A stretch of 64,000 nt of DNA from Pseudonocardia terrae. GTDB lineage: Bacteria > Actinomycetota > Actinomycetes > Mycobacteriales > Pseudonocardiaceae. The stretch is taken from contig NZ_JAJTTE010000021.1 in assembly GCF_021343995.1 (NCBI RefSeq), forward strand, positions 1 to 64,000, in the 5' to 3' direction. Below are positions 17,367-25,685 of this stretch, piece by piece. Each line of letters starts with the position of its first letter. Position 1 is the first letter of the stretch. Under the pieces are notes generated by a model that searched no databases, was not told the DNA's origin, and was given only the letters and a program-made list of their open reading frames with translations. Both the position numbers and the translations under genes were made by a program.

Positions 17367-17798
17367 TCAGGCCGCGAGCTCGGCGTGGATGGTCTTCCCG
17401 GGCTGGTCGGCGTCGGACCCTCCGTGCACCTCGTACCCCCAGTCGCGGCACACCGCCTGGACGACGAGCAGTCCGCGGCCGCGGGAGGCGTGCGGGTTCA
17501 TGCCGCGCGGCTCAGGCGGCGTGGGGCACTGGTCGCGCACCGCCACGTACAGCCTCCCCGGTGCCCGGTGCAGTTCGATCTCGAAGGGCGTGCCCGCGTG
17601 ATCGACCACGTTCGCGACCAGCTCGGTCACGACGAGCAGCACGTCCTCGGCGGTCTCGCCCTCCACACACCACGCCCGCAGCACCGGGCCGAGCCGCCGG
17701 CGCACGCCGGCCGGCACGTCGGGAGCGGGGCCGTAGCTCCAGCACACGTGGTCGTCGGCGGCGTCGTCCTGCGCCGCCGCCGTCCCGGTCGAGGTCAT
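17367..17798 (-). CDS. RsbW-like ATP-binding protein (anti-sigma factor kinase fold)
   Basis: Single HATPase_c domain of 143 residues in the RsbW/SpoIIAB group. N box VVTELVANVVDHA, G1-like AVRDQC and the lid GRGLLVVQAVCRDWGYE are visible. Such proteins bind sigma factors or phosphorylate STAS antagonists. It is flanked by two general-stress promoters and lies about 43 kb from the SigB/F-type sigma gene, a possible partner. A conserved Asp in the G1 box is present as RDQ. Confidence 0.85.
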   Translation of the reverse strand: MTSTGTAAAQDDAADDHVCWSYGPAPDVPAGVRRRLGPVLRAWCVEGETAEDVLLVVTELVANVVDHAGTPFEIELHRAPGRLYVAVRDQCPTPPEPRGMNPHASRGRGLLVVQAVCRDWGYEVHGGSDADQPGKTIHAELAA

Positions 17799-17841
17799 CC
17801 CGCACCCCCCTTCTCACATCCGTCGTCCCTCGACCTCGGGC

Positions 17842-17867
17842 GTACCCCCTCGGCCTGCGCCGCATAC
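17842..17867 (-). promoter_or_regulatory. SigB/SigF-type promoter of the RsbW-like gene
   Basis: Minus strand GTAT (17867-17864), 16 bases, GGGTAC (17847-17842), about 43 bases before the GTG/ATG region at 17798. Divergent from the next promoter. Confidence 0.65.
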
Positions 17868-17923
17868 GCACCCGACGGGATCCACCCGTCACGCCGTCTC
17901 GGCGCCCTCTCGCTCACCCGTTC

Positions 17924-17948
17924 GTGTGAAAGCGGAGGAAACGGGTAC
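17924..17948 (+). promoter_or_regulatory. SigB/SigF-type promoter of the DUF6328 gene
   Basis: GTGT (17924-17927), 15 bases, GGGTAC (17943-17948), 41 bases before the ATG at 17990. Confidence 0.7.
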
Positions 17949-17989
17949 AGGAGGGCGGGTCCGGGAGGCGGCGACGGGAGGAGCGACAC

Positions 17990-18526
17990 ATGTCCGTGGC
18001 GGCGACGGTCACCGACGAGACCGAGGACTGGAACACCCGGCACCGCGCCGAGGGGCCACTGAACCGCGCGGACCGGAACTTCGCGGAGCTGCTGCAGGAG
18101 CTGCGCGTCGTGTTCACCGGCGTCCAGATCCTGTTCGGCTTCCTGCTGACGCTGTCGTTGAGCGATCGCTTCAAGGACCTCGACGCCATGCAGCACGCCC
18201 TGTTCGTCGCCACCCTCGCGGGCGCGGCGACGTCGTCGACACTGATCGTGGCGCCCGTCGCGGCGCACCGGATCCTCTTCCAGCGCAACCGCAAGCGCGA
18301 GCTCGTCCGGCACGGTCACCAGCTGGCCCTGGCCGGGCTGTGCTCCCTGGCGCTGACGCTGTCCGCGGGGCTGATGCTGGTGCTGGACATCGCGGTGGGC
18401 CGGCTCGCGGGCATCGTCGGGACCGCGACGCTGCTGACGGCGACGGCGATGCTGTGGGTGCTGGTGCCGCTGTACCTGCGCCGCGACTCGCGGGCCGCGC
18501 CCGCCCTGCCCGATCCCGAGGGATGA
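17990..18526 (+). CDS. DUF6328 family membrane protein
   Basis: A 178-residue protein of the actinobacterial DUF6328 family, recognisable from FAELLQELRVVFTGVQILFGFLLTL. Four hydrophobic segments (about 45-60, 75-95, 120-140, 145-165) separated by a basic loop (QRNRKRELVRHGHQ). Function unknown; family members are usually stress-induced neighbours. ATG 17990 follows GGGAGGAG. Downstream of a clear general-stress promoter. Confidence 0.82.
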   Translation: MSVAATVTDETEDWNTRHRAEGPLNRADRNFAELLQELRVVFTGVQILFGFLLTLSLSDRFKDLDAMQHALFVATLAGAATSSTLIVAPVAAHRILFQRNRKRELVRHGHQLALAGLCSLALTLSAGLMLVLDIAVGRLAGIVGTATLLTATAMLWVLVPLYLRRDSRAAPALPDPEG

Positions 18527-18587
18527 GCGCGGACACCGCCCGATCGGCCCACGTTTCGGTCGCGGCCGCGGGTGCAACCCCGACGAC

Positions 18588-19079
18588 ATGACCACCAACG
18601 TTCAGGACAGCATCGACGTCGAGGTCCCGGTCAGCACCGCCTACAACCAGTGGACCCAGTTCGAGTCGTTCCCGCGGTTCATGGGCGGGGTGGAGCGGAT
18701 CGAGCAGACCGGCGCCACCCGGACGCACTGGGTCACGAAGATCGCTGGTGTCACGCGCGAGTTCGACGCCGAGATCACCGAACAGCACCCGGACGAGCGG
18801 GTGGCCTGGAAGTCGGTGAACGGCCCGAGCCAGGGCGGTGCCGTCACCTTCCACCGCCTCGACGACAAGCACACCCGGGTCACCCTGCAGCTCGACTTCG
18901 AGCCGGAGGGCGTCGTCGAGAAGGCCGGGGACGCGCTCGGCATCGTCGGCAAGCAGGCCAAGGGCGACCTCGGTCGCTTCAAGGAGTTCATCGAGTCGCG
19001 CGGCGCCGAGGAGGGCGCGTGGCGCGGTGACGTCGATCGCGCGCCGCAGCACGGGGAGATGCCGCCGCCGCCCGCGTGA
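18588..19079 (+). CDS. SRPBCC family protein (polyketide cyclase/coenzyme Q-binding like)
   Basis: A 163-residue START-like hydrophobic-cavity protein. Typical features are the N-terminal IDVEVPVSTAYNQWTQFESF and FPRFMGGVERIEQ, then EITEQHPDERVAWKS and a long C-terminal helix. These proteins bind lipids or small hydrophobics; ligand unknown. Followed directly by a strong hairpin terminator. It lies inside the stress gene cluster. Confidence 0.88.
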   Translation: MTTNVQDSIDVEVPVSTAYNQWTQFESFPRFMGGVERIEQTGATRTHWVTKIAGVTREFDAEITEQHPDERVAWKSVNGPSQGGAVTFHRLDDKHTRVTLQLDFEPEGVVEKAGDALGIVGKQAKGDLGRFKEFIESRGAEEGAWRGDVDRAPQHGEMPPPPA

Positions 19080-19102
19080 CGGCGGAGCGATCCCGACCGA
19101 CC

Positions 19103-19136
19103 ACGACGGCCCGTCCTGCCGGGGACGGGCCGTCGT
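19103..19136 (+). terminator. Strong hairpin terminator
   Basis: A perfect 14-bp stem (19103-19116 with 19123-19136) around the loop TGCCGG, 24 bases after the SRPBCC stop. No T-run follows, as is common in this group. Confidence 0.75.
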
Positions 19137-19173
19137 CGTGCACAGCGGGTGATCGGCCGCGCGGGCCGGTGGC

Positions 19174-19199
19174 GTGTGATCGAGCGCGGCGCCGGGTAC
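19174..19199 (+). promoter_or_regulatory. SigB/SigF-type promoter of the DUF4235 gene
   Basis: GTGT (19174-19177), 16 bases, GGGTAC (19194-19199), nine bases before the ATG, so a near-leaderless mRNA is predicted. Confidence 0.72.
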
Positions 19200-19208
19200 G
19201 TGCCCGGC

Positions 19209-19538
19209 ATGAGCGGCACGAAGAAGACCGACCACAAACCCGCCGAGCTCGGCGACGACCTGCCCGGCGCGCTGAAGCTCGCGTACAAGCCGGTCGGCCT
19301 GGTGTCGGGGGTGCTCGGCGGGCTGATCGCCGGGCAGGTGTTCAGCCTGGTGTGGAAGCGGGTCTCGAAGGAGCCGGAGACACCGCAGCCGCTGTCGCGC
19401 GACTACGGCACCAAGGAGGTGCTGCTCGCGGCGACGCTGCAGGGCGCGATCTTCGGCCTGATCAAGACGGCGGTCGACCGGTACGGCATGAAGGCCTACC
19501 ACCGGTTCGTCGACAAGCCGCGCCCGGCCACGCGCTGA
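19209..19538 (+). CDS. DUF4235 family membrane protein
   Basis: A 109-residue protein of the DUF4235 family: LAYKPVGLVSGVLGGLIAGQVF, then FSLVWKRVS and KEVLLAATLQGAIFGLIKTAVDR. Two hydrophobic helices; common in actinobacteria, function unknown, often in stress regulons. No Shine-Dalgarno before the ATG, matching the promoter placed nine bases upstream. Confidence 0.85.
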   Translation: MSGTKKTDHKPAELGDDLPGALKLAYKPVGLVSGVLGGLIAGQVFSLVWKRVSKEPETPQPLSRDYGTKEVLLAATLQGAIFGLIKTAVDRYGMKAYHRFVDKPRPATR

Positions 19539-19575
19539 GACGCGGCCGGGCGGGACGGGCCGGACGGACGGGGGG

Positions 19576-20121
19576 TCAGACGACCTCGTTGAGCTTCCCC
19601 GTGGCGACGTCGAAGACGAAGCCCCGGACCGAGTCCTTGCGCGGGACGAACGGGTTGGCCCTGATCCGCGCGACGGACTGGCGGACGTCGTCGTCCAGGT
19701 CCGGGAAGGCCTCCGCGGCCCACCCCGGCTTGATGCCGGTGTCCTCCTGGATCGAGCGCGTGAGGTCGTCGTCGGTGAAGGTCAGCATGCCGCAGTCGGT
19801 GTGGTGGATGAGGATGATCTCCTCGGTGCCGAGCAGCCGCTGGCTGATGGCCAGGGAGCCGATCTCGTCGTCGGTGATCACGCCGCCGGCGTTGCGGATG
19901 ACGTGCGCCTCGCCCTCCTCCCGCGACCGGGACACGAGCGGCCGCGCGGCGGCCCGGGCTACTGCCCACGACGGGGCGCGGCTACGCGGCCCGCGGACAG
20001 AACTCGTCGAACTGGCACACGCGGCGGCTCGGCCGAAGAACTCGAGCCGCATGCGCATCACGCGAGGAGTCAACCGCACCCGCGGGAGGCCGGGCAACCC
20101 GCGCCTCGGTGCCGTCGTCAC
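19576..20121 (-). pseudogene. Beta-carbonic anhydrase, N-terminal part lost
   Basis: From position 19920 to the stop the frame encodes an excellent actinobacterial beta-carbonic anhydrase (EGEAHVIRNAGG, then LIHHTDCGMLTF and GIKPGWAAEAF). The preceding frame to 20121 is unrelated Arg/Ser/Ala-rich sequence, and the essential Cys-x-Asp-x-Arg motif that supplies one zinc ligand and the Asp/Arg dyad is missing in all three minus frames. HxxC ligands remain. I conclude the catalytic N-terminus was deleted or replaced, so it is almost certainly inactive. Genome-assembly error is an alternative. Confidence 0.7.
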
Positions 20122-20227
20122 TCGGTCGCTGTATCGACAGCGCCGCCCCGGAGCGCTTCACTCCGTTTCCCTCGCTGACGCCGCCCGGCGACAGCCGCGG
20201 GTCCTTGCCGACGGAGCGGAGGCCCCC

Positions 20228-20830
20228 ATGGACCAGCGCGTCGAGAACGACCTTCGCCAGCCCTCGCTCGTGGAACGCGTGGCGCAGAACCCGGTCGGCG
20301 GCTTCCTGCCCTGGATCATCTTCTGGGTGGTCGCCAACAGCCCGAGCACCTGGGAGTACGGCGCGATCGGTGCGGCGCTCGCCGCGATCATCCTGGCCGT
20401 CCCGTCCACCCGGAAGCACCGGACGAAGCTGCTCGACGTCGTCACGATCGTGTTCTTCGTCGGGCTCGCCGTCGCCGGGGCGGTGGTCGGCGCGCACGAC
20501 CGCGACGTGCTCGACACGTACTCCACCACGATCTCGAGCGGCGTGCTCGGACTGGTCGCGCTGATCTCGCTGGCGTTCACGCCGTTCACCGAGCAGTACG
20601 CCCGGGAGTCCACGCCCGAGGAGGTGTGGTCGACTCCCGAGTTCACACACGTGAACCGGGTGTTGACGCTGGTCTGGGGGATCGCCTTCCTCGTCACGGC
20701 GCTTCTCGGCTACATCGCGGCGCGGCTGCCCTCGACCAGCGACTGGACGGACTGGATCCTGCCGATCGTGGTCCTGGTGGGGGCCTTCAAGTTCACCCGC
20801 TGGTACCCGGAGCACAGGAGCCGGCGCTGA
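20228..20830 (+). CDS. Hypothetical multi-pass membrane protein
   Basis: A 200-residue protein with about six hydrophobic segments. N-terminal RQPSLVERVAQNPVGGFLPWIIFWVV, then short loops and a C-terminal WTDWILPIVVLVGAFKFTRWYP. An ATG at 20228 with a purine-rich stretch (acggagcgga) upstream. No family recognised; resembles small actinobacterial integral membrane proteins with repeated hydrophobic pairs. Convergent with the antiporter gene and separated by a terminator hairpin. Confidence 0.7.
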   Translation: MDQRVENDLRQPSLVERVAQNPVGGFLPWIIFWVVANSPSTWEYGAIGAALAAIILAVPSTRKHRTKLLDVVTIVFFVGLAVAGAVVGAHDRDVLDTYSTTISSGVLGLVALISLAFTPFTEQYARESTPEEVWSTPEFTHVNRVLTLVWGIAFLVTALLGYIAARLPSTSDWTDWILPIVVLVGAFKFTRWYPEHRSRR

Positions 20831-20831
20831 G

Positions 20832-20862
20832 CGGAGCCGTCCCCGGGCCGGTCACGGCTCCG
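20832..20862. terminator. Bidirectional hairpin between convergent genes
   Basis: CGGAGCCGT (20832-20840) pairs perfectly with ACGGCTCCG (20854-20862) across a 13-base loop. The right arm overlaps the antiporter stop codon. Confidence 0.6.
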
Positions 20863-22192
20863 TTCCCCGCCGCCACCACCGGCCCCGGGAGCCCCTCCGC
20901 CCGACCGGTGCGACGGCCGGGCCGGGGCCGCCCGGCGGGGCGGACCCGGCGACGTCGGTCGTGCTGTCGGACCCGGTGACGTCGGTCGTGCCATCGGCCT
21001 CGGCGGCCGCGGTCCGGCCGTAGTGCCGGGCCACCACCCCGGTCGACAGGCCGTGCACGACGATGCTCGCGACGATGGTGACCACGGTGACGGCGAGCAC
21101 GAGGTCCTTCTCCGGCCCCTGCAGCTCGATGAACGCGAGCATGCCGAACACCAGGGTCGCGATGCCGCGGGGCCCCGCCCAGCCGAGGACGAGCCGGTCC
21201 TTCGCGGAGACGTCGGTGCGGATCAGTGCCACGACGACGGGCAGCACCCGGGCGACGGTCAGCGCCAGCAGCGAGTACAGCACGATCTGCCAGGTGATCG
21301 CCCCGCCGCCGAGGGTGTGGTTGACGATCGCGCCGAAGATGAACCACATGGCCAGCGAGAGCAGCGTGCCGACGTCCTCGACGAGGTGCAGCGTGCCGGG
21401 CGGCAGCCGGCGCGCCTCCGGCTCGAAGAACACCCCGGCCACGAAGGCCGCGACGAAGCCGTTCCCGCCCACGAGGACCGCGACGCCGTAGGCGAGCAGG
21501 GGGAGCGCGAGCACCCCGATCCGCAGGGCGGAGGACTGCGTCCAGCCGGAGTCGACCGCCCGGCGCAGGATCCGCGCGGCCGCGGCGCCGACGACCGCCC
21601 CGGCCAGGATCGCCATGACCAGCGACGGGAGGGCGTGGAGCGCGGCGTCGGCCAGCCCTTCGCCACCGGCGGGGGTGGCCCCGGCGAGGGCGAACAGGAA
21701 GACCGGGGCGATGAGGCCGTCGTTGAGGCCGCTCTCGGCGTTGATCACCTGCCGCAGCCGTTCCGGGATCCGCCGGTCCCGGACGACGGCGATGGCGGGC
21801 GCGAGGTCGACCGGCATCACGACCGCGGCGAGCACGAGGAGGAGCCAGAAGCCGGCGCCGCCGAACAGGGCGGCGCCGAAGAGCCAGGCGGCCAGGACCG
21901 ACAGGGGGAGGGCGATCAGCAGGAGCCGCAGCGTGAGCCGGGGCTGGCGGCCCAGGATCCCGCCGGGGATCTCCGTCGCGTCGGTGAACAGCAGGATCGC
22001 CAGGATCCCCTCGACCACGTGCTCCGACGGCTCGAAGTCGATGTCGAAGATGAACACCGGGGCCGGCCCGGCTGTCAGGGCGACGCCGGCGGCGAGCATC
22101 GCGAACGGCATCGTGACGCTGAAGCGGGCCAGCCTGCCGGCGACGAGCGCCCACGCGAGCAGGATCAGCATGATGACGACGAGCGCGAGCAT
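20852..22192 (-). CDS. CPA1-type cation:proton antiporter
   Basis: Monovalent cation/H+ antiporter of 446 residues with about twelve membrane segments. The ion-binding region reads NAESGLNDGLIAPVF, corresponding to the ND motif of NhaP/CPA1 proteins, and GWAGPRGIATLVFG is the conserved late helix. The C-terminal 70 residues are a low-complexity hydrophilic tail rich in Asp, Thr, Gly and Arg. ATG 22192 follows GGGGG. Longer in-frame extensions exist but are not membrane-like. Likely role in Na+/K+ and pH homeostasis. Confidence 0.88.
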   Translation of the reverse strand: MLALVVIMLILLAWALVAGRLARFSVTMPFAMLAAGVALTAGPAPVFIFDIDFEPSEHVVEGILAILLFTDATEIPGGILGRQPRLTLRLLLIALPLSVLAAWLFGAALFGGAGFWLLLVLAAVVMPVDLAPAIAVVRDRRIPERLRQVINAESGLNDGLIAPVFLFALAGATPAGGEGLADAALHALPSLVMAILAGAVVGAAAARILRRAVDSGWTQSSALRIGVLALPLLAYGVAVLVGGNGFVAAFVAGVFFEPEARRLPPGTLHLVEDVGTLLSLAMWFIFGAIVNHTLGGGAITWQIVLYSLLALTVARVLPVVVALIRTDVSAKDRLVLGWAGPRGIATLVFGMLAFIELQGPEKDLVLAVTVVTIVASIVVHGLSTGVVARHYGRTAAAEADGTTDVTGSDSTTDVAGSAPPGGPGPAVAPVGRRGSRGRWWRRGTEP

Positions 22193-22394
22193 CGGTCCCC
22201 CAGCTGTCGGGCCCAGCGGCGTTCGCCGGGAGTCTGGCACCCGGCTGCTCGCGGCTCCACGGGTTCGCGTGAACGGGTGATCTCCGGCCGGTCTTCCCCA
22301 CCGCCGCTCCGGATGGCATTGTGACGCTGACGTCACACTCTCATTCGGGGCCGCCCCACCGGGCGGCCCGCTCGTCGACACGGAGGGCGCCGCG

Positions 22395-22706
22395 ATGAAG
22401 CCGCGCATCGGCACGACCCTGGCCAGCACGACCGACGCCACGACCGCGGTCGTGGTGCGATGGGGGGACGCGGACGTGGAGGTGACCTGCGGGGGCGCGC
22501 CGATGGTGGACGCGAAGGGCCCGGAGGCGGGCACCACGCACCCGGCCGACCCGGACCAGCAGGCTGGCACCCGGATGGGCAAGCGCTACGCCGATCCCGA
22601 CCTCGGCATCGAGCTGCTCTGCACCAAGGCCGGCGCCGGGACGCTGGCGGTGGGGGGCACGCCACTGCCGCTCAAGGACGCCAAGCCGCTGCCGGCGTCG
22701 GACTGA
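22395..22706 (+). CDS. Conserved hypothetical protein preceding an acyl-CoA ligase
   Basis: A 103-residue soluble protein with RIGTTLASTTDATTAVVVRW, CGGAPMV and a second cysteine in IELLCTKAGAG; it ends in KPLPASD. I recall similar short proteins encoded next to AMP-forming ligases in actinobacteria, but no function is known to me. Its stop is ten bases before the ligase start, so it is probably the first gene of that operon. Confidence 0.7.
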   Translation: MKPRIGTTLASTTDATTAVVVRWGDADVEVTCGGAPMVDAKGPEAGTTHPADPDQQAGTRMGKRYADPDLGIELLCTKAGAGTLAVGGTPLPLKDAKPLPASD

Positions 22707-22716
22707 GGCGGCCGCG

Positions 22717-24234
22717 GTGAACCTGTCGGTGCTGCTGGACATGGCGGCCGAGGGCTTCGGTGACCGGATCGTGGTCGGCACGCGGGCCGAGGGGCTCACG
22801 GCCGGGCGGGTGCGGGAGCTGGCCGCGGGCGGTGCGAGCCTGGTCGCCGGGGCCGGCGCGGACGCGGTGCTCTACCTGGCCGTCAACGGTCCGGCGTTCC
22901 CGGTGGCGCTGTTCACCGCGGCGCGGGCCGGGGTACCGCTGGTGCCGGTGAACTACCGCCTCGGCGCCGCGCAGCTCGACCACCTGCTCGCGCAGCACCC
23001 GAAGGCGCTGGTGGTGGCCGACGCCGCCCAGGCCGCCGCGGCGCAGCGGGCGGGGCTGGGGTTCCGCACCCCGGAGGAGTTCCTGCGCGACGCCGCCGCC
23101 GCGGCGGAGTCGGCGCCGGCCGAGGAGGGGTTCGTCGACCCGGACTCGGCCGCGGTGATCATCTACACCTCGGGCACCACCTCGGCGCCCAAGGGCGTGG
23201 TGCTGCGCCACGCCAACCTCGTCTCCTACGTGTTGGGCACGGTGGAGTTCGCCGGTGCCGACGAGGCGGAGGCGGCGGTGATGAGCGTGCCGCCCTACCA
23301 CATCGCGGCGGTGTCGAACGCGCTGACCAACCTCTACGCGGGCCGCCGGGTGCTGGTGCTCGAGTCGTTCACCCCGGCCGGCTGGATCGAGCTGGTGCGC
23401 CGCGAGGAGGTCACCAACGCCATGGTCGTGCCGACCATGCTGGCGCGGATCATGGACGAGCCGGGGCTGGAGCGGGCGGTGCCCTCGCTGCGGTCGCTGG
23501 CCTACGGCGGGGCGGCGATGCCGCGCCGGATCGTCGAGCAGGCCCTGCGGGAATGGCCGCACGTCGGGTTCGTCAACGCCTACGGGCTCACCGAGACCTC
23601 CTCGACGATCACCGTGCTCGGCCCCGCCGAGCACCGTGCCGCGCTCGACTCGACCGACGAGGCGGTGCGGGCCCGGTTGTCCTCGGCCGGGCAGGCGGTG
23701 CCCGGCATCGAGATCGAGGTCCGCGACGAGGACGGCGCCCCGGTGCCGGCCGGTATGCCCGGGCGGATCTGGGTGCGCGGCGAGCAGGTGTCCACCGAGT
23801 ACGCCGGACGCGGCTCCTCGCTCGACGGCACCGGCTGGTTCGACACCCGCGACCAGGGCCGGCTCGACGCCGAGGGCTACCTGTTCATCGAGGGCCGGAT
23901 CGACGACACGATCATCCGCGGGGCGGAGAACATCGCCCCGGCCGAGATCGAGGACGTCCTGCTGGCCCACCCGGACGTCGCCGACGCCGTCGTGGTCGGC
24001 GTGCCGGACGAGGAGTGGGGCCAGCGCATCGAGGCCGTCGTCGTCGCCCGCCCGGGCACCGACCTCGACGCCGCCGCGCTCGACGGGCTGCGCGAGACCG
24101 TGCGGGCCACCCTGCGCAGCTCCAAGACCCCCGACCGCATCCACGCGTGGCCCGAGATCCCGCGCACCCCCACCGGCAAGCTGCTCCGCCGCGACGTTGT
24201 CGCCGGCCTCGCGCCCGCGGAGCAGGTCCGTTGA
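22717..24234 (+). CDS. AMP-forming acyl-CoA ligase (class I adenylate-forming enzyme)
   Basis: ANL-superfamily ligase of 505 residues activating a carboxylic acid with ATP and CoA. Motifs in order: P-loop-like IIYTSGTTSAPKG (about 148), YGLTET (about 288), the DTRDQG/IEGRIDDTIIRGAENI hinge (about 375-405) and the C-terminal catalytic Lys in TPTGKLLRRD. Acid specificity is unknown. It heads a ligase, LLM remnant, crotonase cluster that suggests degradation of an aromatic or branched acid. Confidence 0.92.
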   Translation: MNLSVLLDMAAEGFGDRIVVGTRAEGLTAGRVRELAAGGASLVAGAGADAVLYLAVNGPAFPVALFTAARAGVPLVPVNYRLGAAQLDHLLAQHPKALVVADAAQAAAAQRAGLGFRTPEEFLRDAAAAAESAPAEEGFVDPDSAAVIIYTSGTTSAPKGVVLRHANLVSYVLGTVEFAGADEAEAAVMSVPPYHIAAVSNALTNLYAGRRVLVLESFTPAGWIELVRREEVTNAMVVPTMLARIMDEPGLERAVPSLRSLAYGGAAMPRRIVEQALREWPHVGFVNAYGLTETSSTITVLGPAEHRAALDSTDEAVRARLSSAGQAVPGIEIEVRDEDGAPVPAGMPGRIWVRGEQVSTEYAGRGSSLDGTGWFDTRDQGRLDAEGYLFIEGRIDDTIIRGAENIAPAEIEDVLLAHPDVADAVVVGVPDEEWGQRIEAVVVARPGTDLDAAALDGLRETVRATLRSSKTPDRIHAWPEIPRTPTGKLLRRDVVAGLAPAEQVR

Positions 24235-24250
24235 GCGCCCGGAGGTCCCG

Positions 24251-24448
24251 GTGAAGATCGACACCAGCCTGCCCCTCACCGGGCCGGCGAACCCGCGCGA
24301 GGCCACCCGCCATGCCGAGGAGGCCGGGTACGACGGTCTGCGGGCCGCCTCGGCGAGGAACTACACACCCTGGGACGCGGACCCCGCGCTCGTCACCGGG
24401 ATCGCGGCCGAGGTGCGCACGGGCGCGCCCGCAGGAGGACAGGCATGA
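24251..24448 (+). pseudogene. N-terminal remnant of an LLM-class oxidoreductase
   Basis: GTG with a perfect GGAGG five bases upstream starts a 65-residue frame. VKIDTSLPLTG and EATRHAEEAGYDGL match the start of TIM-barrel LLM oxidoreductases of about 330 residues, but the frame ends before the rest of the barrel. The stop overlaps the crotonase ATG (ATGA). A deletion that fused the beginning of the gene to the next ribosome-binding site is the simplest explanation. Confidence 0.65.
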
Positions 24449-25212
24449 ACGTCGTGCACATCGAGGACCGGGGCGCCGTCCGCGTCGTCCGGATCGACCG
24501 GCCCGAGGCCCGCAACGCCTTCAGCGGCGAGGTGATCTCGCAGCTTTACCGCGCGCTCGTCGAGGCCGACGCCGACGAGGGCGTGCTCGCCGTGGTGCTG
24601 ACCGGGGCCGACCCGGCCTTCTGCGCGGGCGTCGACCTCAAGCAGGCCGCGGTCGAGGGGGAGGCCTACTTCCGACGGCACCGGGACGAGCCGGTGATCG
24701 CGCAGACCGGCCGCATGCGCAAGCCGATCATCGGGGCCGTCAACGGGGCGTGCTTCACCGGCGGTCTGGAGCTGGCGCTGGGCTGCGACTTCCTCGTCGC
24801 CTCGGAGCGGGCCGTCTTCGCCGACACCCACGCCCGGGTCGGCGTCCGGCCGGGCGGCGGGATGACGGCGCGGCTGCCGAGCGTGGTCGGCACGGCCTGG
24901 GCCCGGCGGATGTCGTTCTGCGGCGAGGTGGTCGACGCCGCCCTCGCGCTGCGGATCGGACTGGTCACCGAGGTCGTGCCCCACGAGCGGCTCCTGGACC
25001 GGGCCGTCGAGCTCGCGACCGCGGCCACCGAGCCGCCTGCCGACGTGCTGCAGGCGGTCAAGCGCATGTACGTCGAGGGCTCGGGGGCGCCGGTGCTGGC
25101 GGCCCTGGAGACCGAGCGGGCGATCGCCGAGGCGGGGTCGACCGACCTGGCCGCGCTGGAGGAGCGGCGGCGGGCGGTGATGGCCCGCAACCGGGCGCAG
25201 CTCGCCCCGTGA
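24445..25212 (+). CDS. Enoyl-CoA hydratase/isomerase (crotonase) family protein
   Basis: Crotonase-fold protein of 255 residues. The oxyanion-hole elements are AFCAGVDLK and GACFTGGLELALGCD. The first catalytic Glu position (ELAL) is kept; the second, usually in a PEx motif, is replaced by THARVGVRPGGG, a pattern common in actinobacterial EchA paralogues and compatible with activities other than hydration. ATG overlaps the preceding stop by four bases. Probably acts with the ligase upstream on a CoA thioester. Confidence 0.9.
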   Translation: MNVVHIEDRGAVRVVRIDRPEARNAFSGEVISQLYRALVEADADEGVLAVVLTGADPAFCAGVDLKQAAVEGEAYFRRHRDEPVIAQTGRMRKPIIGAVNGACFTGGLELALGCDFLVASERAVFADTHARVGVRPGGGMTARLPSVVGTAWARRMSFCGEVVDAALALRIGLVTEVVPHERLLDRAVELATAATEPPADVLQAVKRMYVEGSGAPVLAALETERAIAEAGSTDLAALEERRRAVMARNRAQLAP

Positions 25213-25217
25213 GCTCC

Positions 25218-25247
25218 CGTCAGTGCTCGTCAGTGCTCGTCAGTGCT
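25218..25247. repeat. Three 10-bp tandem repeats
   Basis: CGTCAGTGCT occurs three times in tandem at the convergent 3' ends of the crotonase and VOC genes. The last copy contains the VOC stop codon, so length changes could move the end of that protein. Confidence 0.8.
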
Positions 25248-25617
25248 CCAGGACCAGGCAGAACGGGTGCCCGGCCGGGTCCAGGTAGACGCGGAAGTCC
25301 TTCCCGGGCTGCACGTCGTGCTTGCGCGCGCCGATCGCGAGGACCCGGGTCTCGCCCTCGTCGAGATCCGGGACGTCGAAGTCGAGGTGGGCCTGCTGCG
25401 GGTGCGCGTCGCCCGGCCAGTCCGGCGGGGTGTGCCCGGGCGCGAGCTGGAAGGCGAGCGTGGCCCCGCCGCCGGACACGAGCTCCACCCACTCGGTGCC
25501 GGGGGCCTCGTCGCTGGGGCGGATCGGCCATCCCGTGATCGCGGAGTAGAAGCGGGCGAGGCCCAGCGGGTCCCGGGTGTCGAGGGCGGCCAGGGAGAAG
25601 GTCGCGATGGCGGTCAT
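25240..25617 (-). CDS. VOC (glyoxalase/bleomycin-resistance fold) family protein
   Basis: Single-chain VOC protein of 125 residues with two beta-alpha-beta-beta-beta halves: LAALDTRDPLGLARFYSAITG at the start, QQAHLDFDVPDLDEG in the middle and YLDPAGHPFCLVLEH at the end. His and Glu metal-ligand positions (HLDFD, LVLEH) are kept. Substrate unknown. ATG 25617. Convergent with the crotonase. Confidence 0.88.
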   Translation of the reverse strand: MTAIATFSLAALDTRDPLGLARFYSAITGWPIRPSDEAPGTEWVELVSGGGATLAFQLAPGHTPPDWPGDAHPQQAHLDFDVPDLDEGETRVLAIGARKHDVQPGKDFRVYLDPAGHPFCLVLEH

Positions 25618-25685
25618 GGCCCGACCGTAGAGCGGCAGGGGCGTCCGGCCCAGCGAGTTCCGCCGTCGTGGGGAAGGCTGGCGGC

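Noticed and set aside
18551..18573. SigB/F-type promoter before the SRPBCC gene
   Set aside because: GTTT and GGGTGC are separated by 13 bases and the -10 deviates; below the standard applied to the other sites.
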